Of a stretch of 64,000 nt of DNA, positions 35,498 through 44,476 are shown one piece after another. The stretch spans positions 3,781,501 through 3,845,500 of the forward strand of contig CAKNFP010000001.1 of assembly GCA_930633525.1 (NCBI GenBank), in the 5' to 3' direction. The translations under genes were made by a program, and so were the position numbers. Origin of the DNA: Hyphomicrobiales bacterium (lineage in GTDB: Bacteria > Pseudomonadota > Alphaproteobacteria > Rhizobiales > Beijerinckiaceae). The notes under the pieces are model-generated. The model had not been told where the DNA came from. It did not search any database and saw only the letters and a list, made by a program, of their open reading frames with translations. Position 1 is the stretch's first letter. Each line of letters opens with the position of its first letter.

Positions 35498-36699
35498 AAA
35501 TCCTGTTCGTCCATCAGAATTTCCCAGGCCAGTTCGCCGGACTGGTCGACCGGCTCCTGACGGACAATGTGGAAGTCGCGGGCATCGGCGCGCGCGAGTT
35601 CCAGCACAGCCGGATCCGCTATCATCGCTACGGCGCGCCGATGGTGCAGCAATCCAACGATCTGTCGATCGATGATGCCAGCGGGCGACTGCGTCGCGCA
35701 TCGGCTGTCGCGGCCCAGGCGCGCTTGTTGCAGCACACAGGCTTCGAACCCGACGTCATGGTCGTCCACAGCGGCTGGGGAGAAGCGCTCTATCTCAGGG
35801 ACATCTTTCCGCGCGCCAGGCTGGTCTGCTACTGCGAGTTCTTCTACCACCGCGCCGGCACCGATATCGGCTTCGATCCGGAGTTTCCCATCGAATCCCT
35901 CGATATCCTGCACCGGCTCCGCGTCCGCAATGCCTTCGAGCTCGCCTCGGTTGACGACGCAGTCGCCTGCATTTCGCCGACGCTCTGGCAACGCTCCACC
36001 TACCCGGCGGAGCTGCACTCCAAGATCGCCGTCCTTCATGAGGGAATCGACGTGCGCGGCCTCGTCTCCGACGAGGCCGCTGAGGCGCAGTGGCGCCAGA
36101 AGCTCGGCATCCGACGCTCGGCGCCCGTTATCACCTATGTGGCCCGCTACCTGGAGCCGCATCGCGGCTTCCATACGTTCATCCGCGCGGTGCCCATCCT
36201 GCAGTCGCTGGCTCCCGACGCTCATATTCTCGTCGTTGGATCGGAGAAGGGCGGCTATGGCGCCACGCCCGCCAACGGCCAGACCTGGAAGGAGCTTCTG
36301 CTGCAGCAGAACGGCTGGGAAATCGACCACACGCGCCTGCATTTTCTGGGCAACCTTCCCTTCCGCGACTATGTGACCGTCACACGGATGGCTCAGGTTC
36401 ATCTCTACCTTACCTATCCCTTCGTGCTGTCCTGGTCGGCGCTGGAGGCCATGGCGATGGGCCATGCCATCGTCGCCTCGGACACGCCGCCCGTGGCCGA
36501 GTTCATGACCGATGGCGAAACTGCGCGGCTTGTGAATTTCTTTGACAGCGAGGCGCTGGCCAGGGCCACGATCGATCTTCTACGGGACCGGCAGCAGCGT
36601 GAACACCTGGGACAGGCCGCCCAAGACCTCGTCAGGCAACGAGGGCTTGATCGGGCGGAGGCGAGCCAAAAGCTCGCCAGTTTCATCCGCCAGCTGTAA
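35494..36699 (+). CDS. Family 4 glycosyltransferase
   Basis: A 401-residue GT-B enzyme starting at a TTG (MKILFVHQNFPGQF) that overlaps the methyltransferase stop codon, with AAGG upstream. The N-terminal half has VMVVHSGWGEALYLRDIFP and CYCEFFYHRAGTDIGFDPEFP, a signature of GT4 enzymes of this subgroup. The C-terminal half has ITYVARYLEPHRGFHTFIRAVP, LGNLPFRDYVTVTRMAQVHLYLTYPFVLSWSALEAMAMG with the donor-binding Glu, and VADTPPVAEFMTDGE-like SDTPPVAEFM. It is the last gene of the glycan run on the plus strand. Confidence 0.88.
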   Translation: MKILFVHQNFPGQFAGLVDRLLTDNVEVAGIGAREFQHSRIRYHRYGAPMVQQSNDLSIDDASGRLRRASAVAAQARLLQHTGFEPDVMVVHSGWGEALYLRDIFPRARLVCYCEFFYHRAGTDIGFDPEFPIESLDILHRLRVRNAFELASVDDAVACISPTLWQRSTYPAELHSKIAVLHEGIDVRGLVSDEAAEAQWRQKLGIRRSAPVITYVARYLEPHRGFHTFIRAVPILQSLAPDAHILVVGSEKGGYGATPANGQTWKELLLQQNGWEIDHTRLHFLGNLPFRDYVTVTRMAQVHLYLTYPFVLSWSALEAMAMGHAIVASDTPPVAEFMTDGETARLVNFFDSEALARATIDLLRDRQQREHLGQAAQDLVRQRGLDRAEASQKLASFIRQL

Positions 36700-36810
36700 G
36701 CGACCATTTGCGTCTAGGTCCATCGTTAACCAGTTGCTACGATGCCATACCTTTCCGCGCGATTCGCATAACTGCTGGATGTCTGGCACCGATCACGCTA
36801 CACCGCCACC

Positions 36811-38208
36811 ATGTCCATAGACGCCGAGATGATGTCAGAAAGCTTCAACGGTTGGGAGCGCTGGTGCAAGCGCCTCACGGCCGATACGCCCCCCACCATT
36901 GACGAGGCGATGGAGTTTTGCCTTTTCGCAAGGCAATGGTTGCCGACGCTCCTCATGCGCGCGGCGCTTCGCCCGAGCCTGGTGCCGGTCGCGCCTCCGC
37001 GGCATGGGGCGGGCGAGCCGATGAAAGCCGCGCCCGGGCTTCAGGACATCGCCGAATTGCTCCGGGACCGTGCCGAAGCCCTCTCAGCCGAGCGCCCGGA
37101 TATGGCGCGCCTGATGTGGCAGGGCGCCAAGACCCTCGACGCCCTCATCCATGCAATCGTGCAGAAGGGCCAGCCGGGAGACGACCAGCCGTTGCTGCAC
37201 ACTCTGGCGCGGTCCCTCCCCGTTGTCGCCGAGAGCTTCGCTCGCGACGATGCGCGGGCGCCCGCGCGTGTGCCGGAGGGGCCCGACGAGGAAAAGGTCT
37301 ACCTCCGCCAGAAGGTCGATAGCCTTGTCGGCGCGCTCACGGAACAAGCCGAACTTCATGGCGGGCTCGCCGAGAAGGCCAAGCTCGCTGAAACGCGCGC
37401 CAAGGCCGCCGAAGCCGAGGTGAAGCGGTTGCACAAGACTCTGTCCTCGCTGCAGCTCAACCCGGCCGTGGAGCCATCTGGGGAGATCGTCGCCGGACTG
37501 CGTGATGCCTTGAGCCTGCTCAAGGATGAGCGCAAGAGGCGCGACAAGGGGGAAGAGCGCGAGCGAGCCTTGCGCGACGCGCTGGAAGAGGCACGCGTCG
37601 CACAGGCGGCGCGCACGCCGCCGGCTCTCCATCTCGAGGCCCTGGCCCAGTTGCCACGAAGTGCGGTCGCGCAATTACCTGCCCCCGCGCCAACGCAGCC
37701 TGCGCCCGTGCTCCGCTCGTCCGCGCCGGTTTCCTATCCGGAAGCGGAAGCGCGCCCAGTCGTCTTTTCCACGGCGCCGCCGCCGGCGGTCCATGAACCA
37801 CGGCCTGCAAGCCGCCCGCTGCCGGCTGTTCTTCCGCGGCCGGCCGCATCAGGCGATCCCTTAAACGGACCCTTGGGCGAAGCACCCGCCCCTGCCCGCC
37901 GCGTTGTGCGGGAGGCACCCGAACCCGCAACGCCTGGCCAACGCGCCACGCGCAGCTCTGACCAATTGGTCGCGGCCTACCGCGCCCAGCGAGCCGCCAA
38001 CCGCGCTCCGCCCCCGCCCACCCGCGCAGGCACCCGCCCGGACGTGCGGAACGAGCCGCCAGTGCCGCCGGCGCCGGCCCCGCAGGCATCCGTACCACCG
38101 TCCCAGCGGTCCGCCGTGCCGTCTCCGCAGCCCTCCCCCTCCGCGGCTCAGTCGCCTCTCAACGACAACGGAACCCGGATACAGTTCATCACCTCGGACG
38201 ATTTCTGA
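36811..38208 (+). CDS. Unknown protein with coiled coil and Pro/Ala-rich C-terminus
   Basis: A 465-residue protein with no recognised family. Residues 1-160 are helical (including WERWCKRLTADTPPTIDEAMEFCLFARQWLP). Residues 165-275 form a coiled coil rich in Lys, Glu and Ala, and 280-465 are Pro/Ala-rich and probably disordered, ending FITSDDF. No signal peptide or membrane segment is present. It follows the GT4 gene by 110 bases and may be an accessory scaffold of the glycan locus or an unrelated gene. The open frame has normal codon bias, so I take it as real. Confidence 0.65.
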   Translation: MSIDAEMMSESFNGWERWCKRLTADTPPTIDEAMEFCLFARQWLPTLLMRAALRPSLVPVAPPRHGAGEPMKAAPGLQDIAELLRDRAEALSAERPDMARLMWQGAKTLDALIHAIVQKGQPGDDQPLLHTLARSLPVVAESFARDDARAPARVPEGPDEEKVYLRQKVDSLVGALTEQAELHGGLAEKAKLAETRAKAAEAEVKRLHKTLSSLQLNPAVEPSGEIVAGLRDALSLLKDERKRRDKGEERERALRDALEEARVAQAARTPPALHLEALAQLPRSAVAQLPAPAPTQPAPVLRSSAPVSYPEAEARPVVFSTAPPPAVHEPRPASRPLPAVLPRPAASGDPLNGPLGEAPAPARRVVREAPEPATPGQRATRSSDQLVAAYRAQRAANRAPPPPTRAGTRPDVRNEPPVPPAPAPQASVPPSQRSAVPSPQPSPSAAQSPLNDNGTRIQFITSDDF

Positions 38209-38229
38209 CGGATTGCCGCGCCTTGCCCC

Positions 38230-39195
38230 TCAGGCGGGCGACGCCAGTTGAGAGACCGTATCCTCCAGCTTGTAAGCTGCCGTAAAGCCAAGCTCATGCT
38301 TCGCGGCAACCGTCGACGATGGCGCGGGACGTTTATAAGGGAACCCCGCGAAGCCGCTCGTGACATTGACGCGCAGATCGACGGAAAGATCAGGATAAAT
38401 TCCGCGCACGACGTCGCAGACATCCTCAAAGCTATACCAAGTGCCCGTAGCGATATTATAGACGCGCGACTTCAACTCGGCAGCATCCAGAGCAGCAACA
38501 TTGGCGCTCGCGCAGTCCCGCGCATCGACGAACTCCTCGCGGCCCGCCCATACGAGAAATGGGTCCTTGATATGGACGGGCACGCCGGCGCGCCCCGCCG
38601 ACAACAGCATTGAAAGAAGCTGATCGGGCACGCTGGTCGCGATGGCTTCGCTGGCACTCAAGACCGCGCCATAACGCAAAATCGCAACGTCAACACCATA
38701 AAGATCGTTGTAAAGCATTGCGATATTTTCTGCAGCCAGCTTTGTTGCCGCGTATATACTTGCGGGCCGCTGACTGATAACACGAAGCTGAACGTCTTCC
38801 TCGATGGGCTCCGGTCCATGCGTGGCGAAGCAAGTATATCCAACCGTTGTGGAACTTGCGATGACTACACGCCTGAGCTTCATGGTCCGCGCGATATCGA
38901 GGACATTGGTCGTCCCCACCGTATTGACCAGGACGCCATGAACAGGATCACGGCGGATGGCCGTCGAGAGCAGCGCGGCGGTGTGGATGATCGACGTGAT
39001 CGCGTTGACTTCCACGAGCGCCGTGAGCGCAGCGCGGTCGACGATATCGCAAGTGGCGGTCTTGAACCCGCCTCCGGTAAGACCATCCGGGCAGATCGGT
39101 CGAACGTCGGCGACCACGACGCGCTCACCGCGTGCCGCCAGAAGCGCAGCCGTCCGTAATCCGACAACCCCACCACCTGTAATCAGTATTCCCAT
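38230..39195 (-). CDS. NAD-dependent epimerase/dehydratase family protein
   Basis: A 321-residue extended short-chain dehydrogenase. It has the Rossmann motif MGILITGGGVVGLRTAALL, a catalytic Ser region (VVIASSTTVGYT) and the Tyr-Lys pair in SIYAATKLAAENIAMLYNDLYG. The first glycines (GGGVVG) deviate slightly from GxxGxxG. It is the last gene of the second TRAP operon, 118 bases after the small dimeric-barrel gene, and may epimerise or oxidise a sugar acid in that pathway. The substrate is not known. Confidence 0.8.
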   Translation of the reverse strand: MGILITGGGVVGLRTAALLAARGERVVVADVRPICPDGLTGGGFKTATCDIVDRAALTALVEVNAITSIIHTAALLSTAIRRDPVHGVLVNTVGTTNVLDIARTMKLRRVVIASSTTVGYTCFATHGPEPIEEDVQLRVISQRPASIYAATKLAAENIAMLYNDLYGVDVAILRYGAVLSASEAIATSVPDQLLSMLLSAGRAGVPVHIKDPFLVWAGREEFVDARDCASANVAALDAAELKSRVYNIATGTWYSFEDVCDVVRGIYPDLSVDLRVNVTSGFAGFPYKRPAPSSTVAAKHELGFTAAYKLEDTVSQLASPA

Positions 39196-39313
39196 GCCCG
39201 GTCCCAGCCTCTAGAGCGGCGGACACTCCGACAGAATCGGATACGCCGCTGTATTTCTTTGATTGAGCGCCGAATTCAACCGAAAACCGCGATGCGCTTC
39301 TCGACCCTATGCG

Positions 39314-39634
39314 CTATGCGTCCTGTTCGAAAACGAGGTGATAGACACGTCCCTTGAACGAAGCCATATTCTCGGCGATCGTCTTGCGAACAACTTGCCT
39401 TGTTTCACTTGCCAGTGCGGCATCCATATCCGCCAGACTGTCAAAGTAGAGATCGAAGGTCATATAGACATCGGGCGCTCCGGCCTCCGGAACGGCAAGT
39501 TTCCGTAGCTTGACCTCGCGCAGCCGCGGATAGCTGCGAATGGCCGGGAGCACATATGCGCGCATGCTGCGGTCGAAGGCCTCTTGATCTTCGGGGGCCA
39601 CATGCCCCTCGAGAACGGCGGAACGTATGATCAT
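39314..39634 (-). CDS. Small dimeric alpha/beta-barrel (EthD-like) protein
   Basis: A 106-residue protein starting at ATG 39634 with GGAG nine bases upstream. The pattern MIIRSAVLEGHVAPEDQEAFDRSM, then LRKLAVPEAGAPDVYMTFDLYFDSLADMDAAL, recalls EthD/NIPSNAP-type ferredoxin-like folds, which act as homodimers in small-molecule isomerisation or binding. The assignment is by pattern only. It lies between the DctM and epimerase genes of the TRAP operon and probably acts in the same pathway. Confidence 0.6.
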   Translation of the reverse strand: MIIRSAVLEGHVAPEDQEAFDRSMRAYVLPAIRSYPRLREVKLRKLAVPEAGAPDVYMTFDLYFDSLADMDAALASETRQVVRKTIAENMASFKGRVYHLVFEQDA

Positions 39635-39710
39635 GGAAATGTCTCCGATGGAGAGGTCGCACGGCGCTGAAGGGGATATTCCGCCTCGCCGCCGTCCGCA
39701 GATCCGAGCG

Positions 39711-41003
39711 TTACTGAAAGCCGAACATGCGTGGGAGAAAGAGAACGATCTGCGGAAACAGGACAAGGATAAACATGACGACCGTCAACGGCACGCAAAA
39801 CGCCCAGATTTCGCGATTGATCTCACGCATCGGCACTTTTGTCAGCGTCGACAATACGAAGAGAATGAGCCCATAGGGCGGCGTGATGATCGCGATCATG
39901 AAGTTAATGATCACAACTACACCGAAATGCACAGGGTCAATGCCTAGTGCGTGGACGGATGGAAGAAGGACCGGCACGAAGACCATCAGCATCACCGCGC
40001 CGTCGAGCACCGTTCCCAGGACAAGGAACAGCACATTGACCAGCAGCATGAACTGGAGAGGCGACAGGTTCATGGCCTTGATCCAGGCCGCCATGTTGTC
40101 CGCCAGACCTTCGTTGGTTATGGCATAGTTGATGATGAAAGAGCTGATGATCAACATCATCACGACGGCTGACTGCCTGGATGATTCCAGGAAGACGGCC
40201 AGCAACGATTTCATATTGAGGTTGCGATAAACGATAAAGCCGAGCAGCATGGCCCACAGGGCGGCAACAGAGGCGGCCTCCGTCGGCGTGAAGATGCCGC
40301 TCCAGATGCCGCCCAGCAGCACGGCGGGAAGCGTCAGCGGCACGAGGGCTCCGCCGATGACCTTGAGCCTCTGGCCGCGCGCCACCTCGCCTGCGCGCGG
40401 CAGGTTCCGGCGGCGCGCCATGATGGAGATCAGGACACTGAGCGATATGGCCATCAGGAAGGCCGGGATAATGCCGGCGAGAAACAGGGCTCCAACCGAC
40501 GCGCCGGAAATAACCGCATAGAGAACGAGCGGGATGGACGGCGGCATGATCGGGCCGAGCAACGACGCTCCCGATGCCACAGCCACGGCAAGGCCGCCGG
40601 GGTAGTGCCCCTGGTTCCGCATCATGCGGATGGCGACCATGCCGGCACCGGACGCCTCCGATACGGCACTGCCGGTCATCGACGACATGGCCACGTTCAT
40701 CAGAACGGTGACATGGCCGTGGCCGCCGCGCAGACGCCCCACCAGAAGGTTCGCGGCTGACCAGAGACGCTCCGAAATGGTGGCGGCATTCATGACGTTG
40801 GCGGCGAGGATGAACATGGGCACCGCGAGCATCGCGTTCATGCCCATCATATTGTTCAATGTCTGATCGACGAGCAGGCCGACATCCTGGCCGCTTGCCC
40901 AGAGATAGACAATGCCGCTGCCGAACATGGTCAGAACGACTGGGATGCGCAGAATGGCTCCCACGACGAAGGCCACGCATAGCACGACCAAGCTGGTGTT
41001 CAT
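39711..41003 (-). CDS. dctM: TRAP transporter large permease (DctM family), second cluster
   Basis: A 430-residue membrane protein with about 12 hydrophobic segments and DctM motifs: GHGHVTVLMNVAMSSMTGSAVSEASGAG, LGPIMPPSIPLVLYA, and MIAIITPPYGLILFVLSTLTK. ATG 41003 lies four bases after the dctQ stop codon; a TTG at 41015 is a possible earlier start. It forms the channel of a second TRAP importer. Confidence 0.92.
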   Translation of the reverse strand: MNTSLVVLCVAFVVGAILRIPVVLTMFGSGIVYLWASGQDVGLLVDQTLNNMMGMNAMLAVPMFILAANVMNAATISERLWSAANLLVGRLRGGHGHVTVLMNVAMSSMTGSAVSEASGAGMVAIRMMRNQGHYPGGLAVAVASGASLLGPIMPPSIPLVLYAVISGASVGALFLAGIIPAFLMAISLSVLISIMARRRNLPRAGEVARGQRLKVIGGALVPLTLPAVLLGGIWSGIFTPTEAASVAALWAMLLGFIVYRNLNMKSLLAVFLESSRQSAVVMMLIISSFIINYAITNEGLADNMAAWIKAMNLSPLQFMLLVNVLFLVLGTVLDGAVMLMVFVPVLLPSVHALGIDPVHFGVVVIINFMIAIITPPYGLILFVLSTLTKVPMREINREIWAFCVPLTVVMFILVLFPQIVLFLPRMFGFQ

Positions 41004-41007
41004 CGCT

Positions 41008-41538
41008 TCAACCAATCACATTGGAGGTATTGGGTGTGTCGGATGCAGCGACATGTTGCTGCCAAGCAGGCCCGCAGAATTCGACGAGTTGCGCGATGAG
41101 CCGCACGACAACCATGATCATGTATATCACGAAACAGGAGTAGACGATGTCCAGCCGGATCTCCAGAACATCCGTGCGTTCGCGCCAGAGAAACAGAACG
41201 TAATCAATAACGGTTGGGAGGGCCGCCGCGAATATCACCGCAAACAGAAGGCGCCCGATGATGCCGATCACCCGGCGCGTTCTGGAGGAAACGACATCCC
41301 AGACAACATCGAAGGCGACGTGATCGCTGGCGCGGACGACGAAGGCATCCGTGAGAAATGTGCACCACAGTAGAAGCAATATGGTGACTTCGTCGGTCCA
41401 CATAAGCGGCTTGTGGAAGAGATAGCGCATAGCGATACCAACGATGAACACCAAGAATATGCCGGCGAACATTAAGCCGGATACGATCTCAGCGAAGCGG
41501 CCGAACCTTTCGGCCGCCTGCATGACGCGATCCTTCAT
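41008..41538 (-). CDS. dctQ: TRAP transporter small permease (DctQ family), second cluster
   Basis: A 176-residue protein with four membrane segments (residues about 15-37, 50-70, 95-115 and 135-155). GIAMRYLFHKPLMWTDEVTILLLLWCTFLTDAFVVRASDHVAFDVV is typical of DctQ. It lies between dctP (40 bases upstream) and dctM (4 bases downstream). Confidence 0.9.
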   Translation of the reverse strand: MKDRVMQAAERFGRFAEIVSGLMFAGIFLVFIVGIAMRYLFHKPLMWTDEVTILLLLWCTFLTDAFVVRASDHVAFDVVWDVVSSRTRRVIGIIGRLLFAVIFAAALPTVIDYVLFLWRERTDVLEIRLDIVYSCFVIYMIMVVVRLIAQLVEFCGPAWQQHVAASDTPNTSNVIG

Positions 41539-41578
41539 GGCCCGCTCCTGTTACAAGGACATCAGAACGCGAACTGTT

Positions 41579-42568
41579 TCACTGCAGGGCGTCGATCTTG
41601 TCCTTCAGGCCCGGCTGCCACTTCGTCTCATAGCCCTCTTCCTTGTAAAGTTTCGCGGCATTGGCGCGGAAGAGTTCCAGATCAGGCGTGGAGACGACGA
41701 TGCCGGCCTTCTTGAAGCCCTCGACCGCGGATTTCTCGTCCTCGATGGTCTTCTGGACCTCAATCGCCGTGGCCTCCTTGGCAGCCGCGCGCAAGGCCTT
41801 CTGCTGGTCGGGCGTCAGCTTGTCATAGGCGGTCTTGGAAATGGCGATGAAGACGGGCTGAACGATGTGCTGCGTCAGCACGACCTCTTTCGAAACCTCG
41901 TTGAATTTCCAGTCACGCGTCATATTGGCAGGATTGTCCTGTCCATCGATCGAACCGGTCTGCAACGCGAGATAGACTTCTGTGATCGGCATGGCGAGCG
42001 GTGTCACGCCCATCGCGCGTGCCAGGGTCTGAAAAGCCGCCCCGGGCGGCATCCGCAGCTTCACGCCGGAGAAATCCTTCGGCGCCTTGATGTTTTTGAC
42101 GTCGCGCAGGCCGACTTGCCGCGTTCCGAGATAGGCGGTGTCGAGAATGACGAGCCCCATCTTGTCCGCGACCTTGGCGTAGAATTCCTCGCCGATCGGG
42201 CCGTTGAAGACCTTCAGCATATGCGCCGGGTCGCGGAATACGTAGCCGGACGAGAACACGCCGTACTCCGGCAGCTGCGCTTCGATTTCGAAGGTGACCG
42301 GCGAGGCCATCTCGAGATTCCCGCGCTGCATAGCCGGCAATTCCGTTCCTTGACGGAAGAGGCTTGAGGCCGGATGAACCGACACGGTCACTTCGCCGGG
42401 AAAGGCCTCCTCCATCTTCTTCTTGATGTGGCGGAACGCATCGGTCAGCGGCGATTGATCGGGAGCCGCCGTCGAGATCCGCAGCTGCGTCGCCGCCTCG
42501 GCACCTCCCGTCAATCCGCCAAGGGTGACCGCGCAAGCGAGCGCAATGGCCTTGCTGTATTTGAACAT
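41579..42568 (-). CDS. dctP: TRAP transporter substrate-binding protein (DctP family), second cluster
   Basis: A 329-residue periplasmic receptor with signal peptide MFKYSKAIALACAVTLGGLTGGAEA, starting at ATG 42568 with GAGGGGA upstream. The mature part has LRISTAAPDQSPLTDAF, the carboxylate-binding Arg in FSGVKLRMPPGAAF, and TEVYLALQTGSIDGQDNPANM. The frame extends further upstream, but that part is intergenic repeat. It supplies a sugar or hydroxy acid to DctQM. Confidence 0.92.
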   Translation of the reverse strand: MFKYSKAIALACAVTLGGLTGGAEAATQLRISTAAPDQSPLTDAFRHIKKKMEEAFPGEVTVSVHPASSLFRQGTELPAMQRGNLEMASPVTFEIEAQLPEYGVFSSGYVFRDPAHMLKVFNGPIGEEFYAKVADKMGLVILDTAYLGTRQVGLRDVKNIKAPKDFSGVKLRMPPGAAFQTLARAMGVTPLAMPITEVYLALQTGSIDGQDNPANMTRDWKFNEVSKEVVLTQHIVQPVFIAISKTAYDKLTPDQQKALRAAAKEATAIEVQKTIEDEKSAVEGFKKAGIVVSTPDLELFRANAAKLYKEEGYETKWQPGLKDKIDALQ

Positions 42569-42603
42569 GAAAGATCCCCTCTTCTTGTCATTGCTGGTCA
42601 TTA

Positions 42604-42640
42604 GAGCATTTCCGACCAATCCGAGGCTTCGGAAATGCTC
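42604..42640. repeat. REP-like intergenic palindrome
   Basis: GAGCATTTCCGA and TCGGAAATGCTC form a perfect 12-base inverted repeat with a 13-base spacer. It is followed by CATGCGTGGACGCAAAACC-type sequence and a half-copy (GAAAACGCTCT) near 42705. This resembles REP/RIME-like interspersed elements found between genes in rhizobia and relatives. Another GAGCATTTC copy occurs near 48565. Confidence 0.5.
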
Positions 42641-42734
42641 CATCTCTTTGATTTCACGCATGCGTGGACGCAAAACCTCTCCGCATTCTTGCCGAAAACG
42701 CTCTAGCGATTGATACTCCCATCGCATTTTCTGA

Positions 42735-43454
42735 CTATATACCGAGACCACCCAGTGATTTTCCACCATCGACGAACAACGTCTGACCGGTGATGAAGCG
42801 CGTCGCGGGGTTGGCTAGAAAGGCTATCGCACCGGCGATATCGTCGGGATCGGCCGCCGCCCCGCTCGGTTCCAGGGATTGGGCCACGGCATACTGGTCC
42901 GGCGGCATGCTGCGTGTCATCGGCGTATCCGTGAAGCCGGGAGCGACCGAGTTCACCGCAATGCGACGAGACCGCAACTCCATCGCGATCGCACGCGTCA
43001 GGCCGACCACCGCGGCCTTTGAAGCCACGTAATGCGCGAAATTGGTGCCGCCGATCGCCGCGCGTGAGGACACCGTGACGATGCGACCGCCCTCCGGCAT
43101 GCGTTGCAGGACTTCCTGCGCTGCGATGAAAACGCCCAGAAGATTGACGTCCAGCATCAGTCGGAAGTCATCTGTCGTGATGTCTTCAAAGCGTCGCGGC
43201 TGATACATGCCGGCAACGCAGACGAGCGCGCGAATCTCCGGATAAGCCGCCATCGCCTCGGAGATCTGCGACCTGTCCCGGACGTCAACGAGATGGGTCG
43301 TGACATGTTTCTCACCCCCACCCAGTTCGTCCAGCAACGCCTGGTTAAGATCGGCGGCCGCGACGTGGAAGCCATCGGCCACAAAGCGAAGAACCGTCGC
43401 CCGCCCTATGCCGGACGCCCCACCGGTGACGAAGGCGACGGGCCGCGGCTCCAT
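42735..43454 (-). CDS. Short-chain dehydrogenase/reductase (SDR)
   Basis: A 239-residue classical SDR. It has the cofactor motif FVTGGASGIGRATVL, the structural NAG-like motif (VCVAGMYQ), catalytic Ser in VTVSSRAAIGG, the pair Tyr/Lys in HYVASKAAVVG, and VNSVAPGFTDTPM. The start at 43454 lies one base after the FAH stop codon, so translation is coupled; a longer frame upstream overlaps that gene. Together with FAH, DctPQM and the epimerase it forms a catabolic operon. The substrate is likely a sugar acid or a hydroxy acid. Confidence 0.9.
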   Translation of the reverse strand: MEPRPVAFVTGGASGIGRATVLRFVADGFHVAAADLNQALLDELGGGEKHVTTHLVDVRDRSQISEAMAAYPEIRALVCVAGMYQPRRFEDITTDDFRLMLDVNLLGVFIAAQEVLQRMPEGGRIVTVSSRAAIGGTNFAHYVASKAAVVGLTRAIAMELRSRRIAVNSVAPGFTDTPMTRSMPPDQYAVAQSLEPSGAAADPDDIAGAIAFLANPATRFITGQTLFVDGGKSLGGLGI

Positions 43455-43455
43455 C

Positions 43456-44352
43456 TCAGGCCTCGCCCGATATGGTAACCGACAGCTTGCCGATGCCATC
43501 AATCTCGGCGTCCACCCTGTCTCCGACCTTGAGGAAGGTCTGCTTCGGCACCCCGACCCCAGCCGGCGTGCCCGTCAGCAGAAGGTCGCCGGGATCAAGC
43601 GTCATGATCTCCGATGCGCGCGCAACCTGCTCCGCGATCGAGAAGATCATCTGCTCGGCGTTGCCGTTCTGCTTGAGCTCACCATTGACCGAGAGCCGGA
43701 GCCGGGCCGCTTGCGGATTGGGGAAATGTGACGCCGGGACAATGCACGGGCCTATCGGGCAGCAGGTATCGTTGGCTTTTCCCGCGACCCAGTCCAGCTT
43801 GTAGAACTGCTCCGGCGCCTTGTTGAAGTCGCGCGCCGAAAAATCGATCGCGACAGTATAACCGGCAATGTAGGACAGCGCCTCGTCAACGGACACATGC
43901 CGCGCCGTCTTGCCAATGACGGCCGCGAGCTCGATCTCCCAGTCAAAGGCCTTCGTTCCGCGCGGCATCAGGACCGTCGCTCCTGGACCGACGATCGCAT
44001 TGCGCGGCGGCTTCATGAAGAAAAACAGCCGCTGGCTGTCCTTGACTATGCCGGGAAAGCCCATCTCAGCCATATGATCATAGTAATTCGCGCCCGCACA
44101 AAGGATCTTTCCCGGATACTGCAACGGCGCAAGAACCTGAGCCTCAGATGTCGGGCGGCCTCCTGTCGCACGGCGGGCGAGATCTGCCAGAAGGGGCTCG
44201 CAACGCGCCCAGTCAGCAAAGACATCTGCAACCGTGCTCGGAAGAGCGACATCATGGGCGGCAGCAAGCTCATCGAGCGGGTAGAGCGCGTCGTCCACCA
44301 TGAGACATGCGGTCGGCCCGCTCGCAAGCCCGGCTGTCGTCAATGCCCACAT
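43456..44352 (-). CDS. Fumarylacetoacetate hydrolase (FAH) family protein
   Basis: A 298-residue FAH-superfamily enzyme. The metal-ligand motif is in AFDWEIELAAVIG (E-x-E), with ILCAGANYYDHMAEMGFP, RLFFFMKPPRNAIVGPG and MTLDPGDLLLTGTPAGVG. The family hydrolyses or isomerises oxo-acids; members in sugar-acid operons act on 2,4-diketo-3-deoxy sugar acids. The start ATG 44352 has GGGGAG upstream. It is the first gene of the minus-strand operon and faces the GntR gene across 124 bases. Confidence 0.9.
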   Translation of the reverse strand: MWALTTAGLASGPTACLMVDDALYPLDELAAAHDVALPSTVADVFADWARCEPLLADLARRATGGRPTSEAQVLAPLQYPGKILCAGANYYDHMAEMGFPGIVKDSQRLFFFMKPPRNAIVGPGATVLMPRGTKAFDWEIELAAVIGKTARHVSVDEALSYIAGYTVAIDFSARDFNKAPEQFYKLDWVAGKANDTCCPIGPCIVPASHFPNPQAARLRLSVNGELKQNGNAEQMIFSIAEQVARASEIMTLDPGDLLLTGTPAGVGVPKQTFLKVGDRVDAEIDGIGKLSVTISGEA

Positions 44353-44476
44353 CAAGAAATCTCCCCTGGTCGATTTGCAATGATCATGACACCAATTCCA
44401 CAATCGTCAATAGTTTGGAAAATTCTTTTCTTGATGGAATCTGGCGCGAGGATTCCGACTCTGATAGAAAGGGAAT

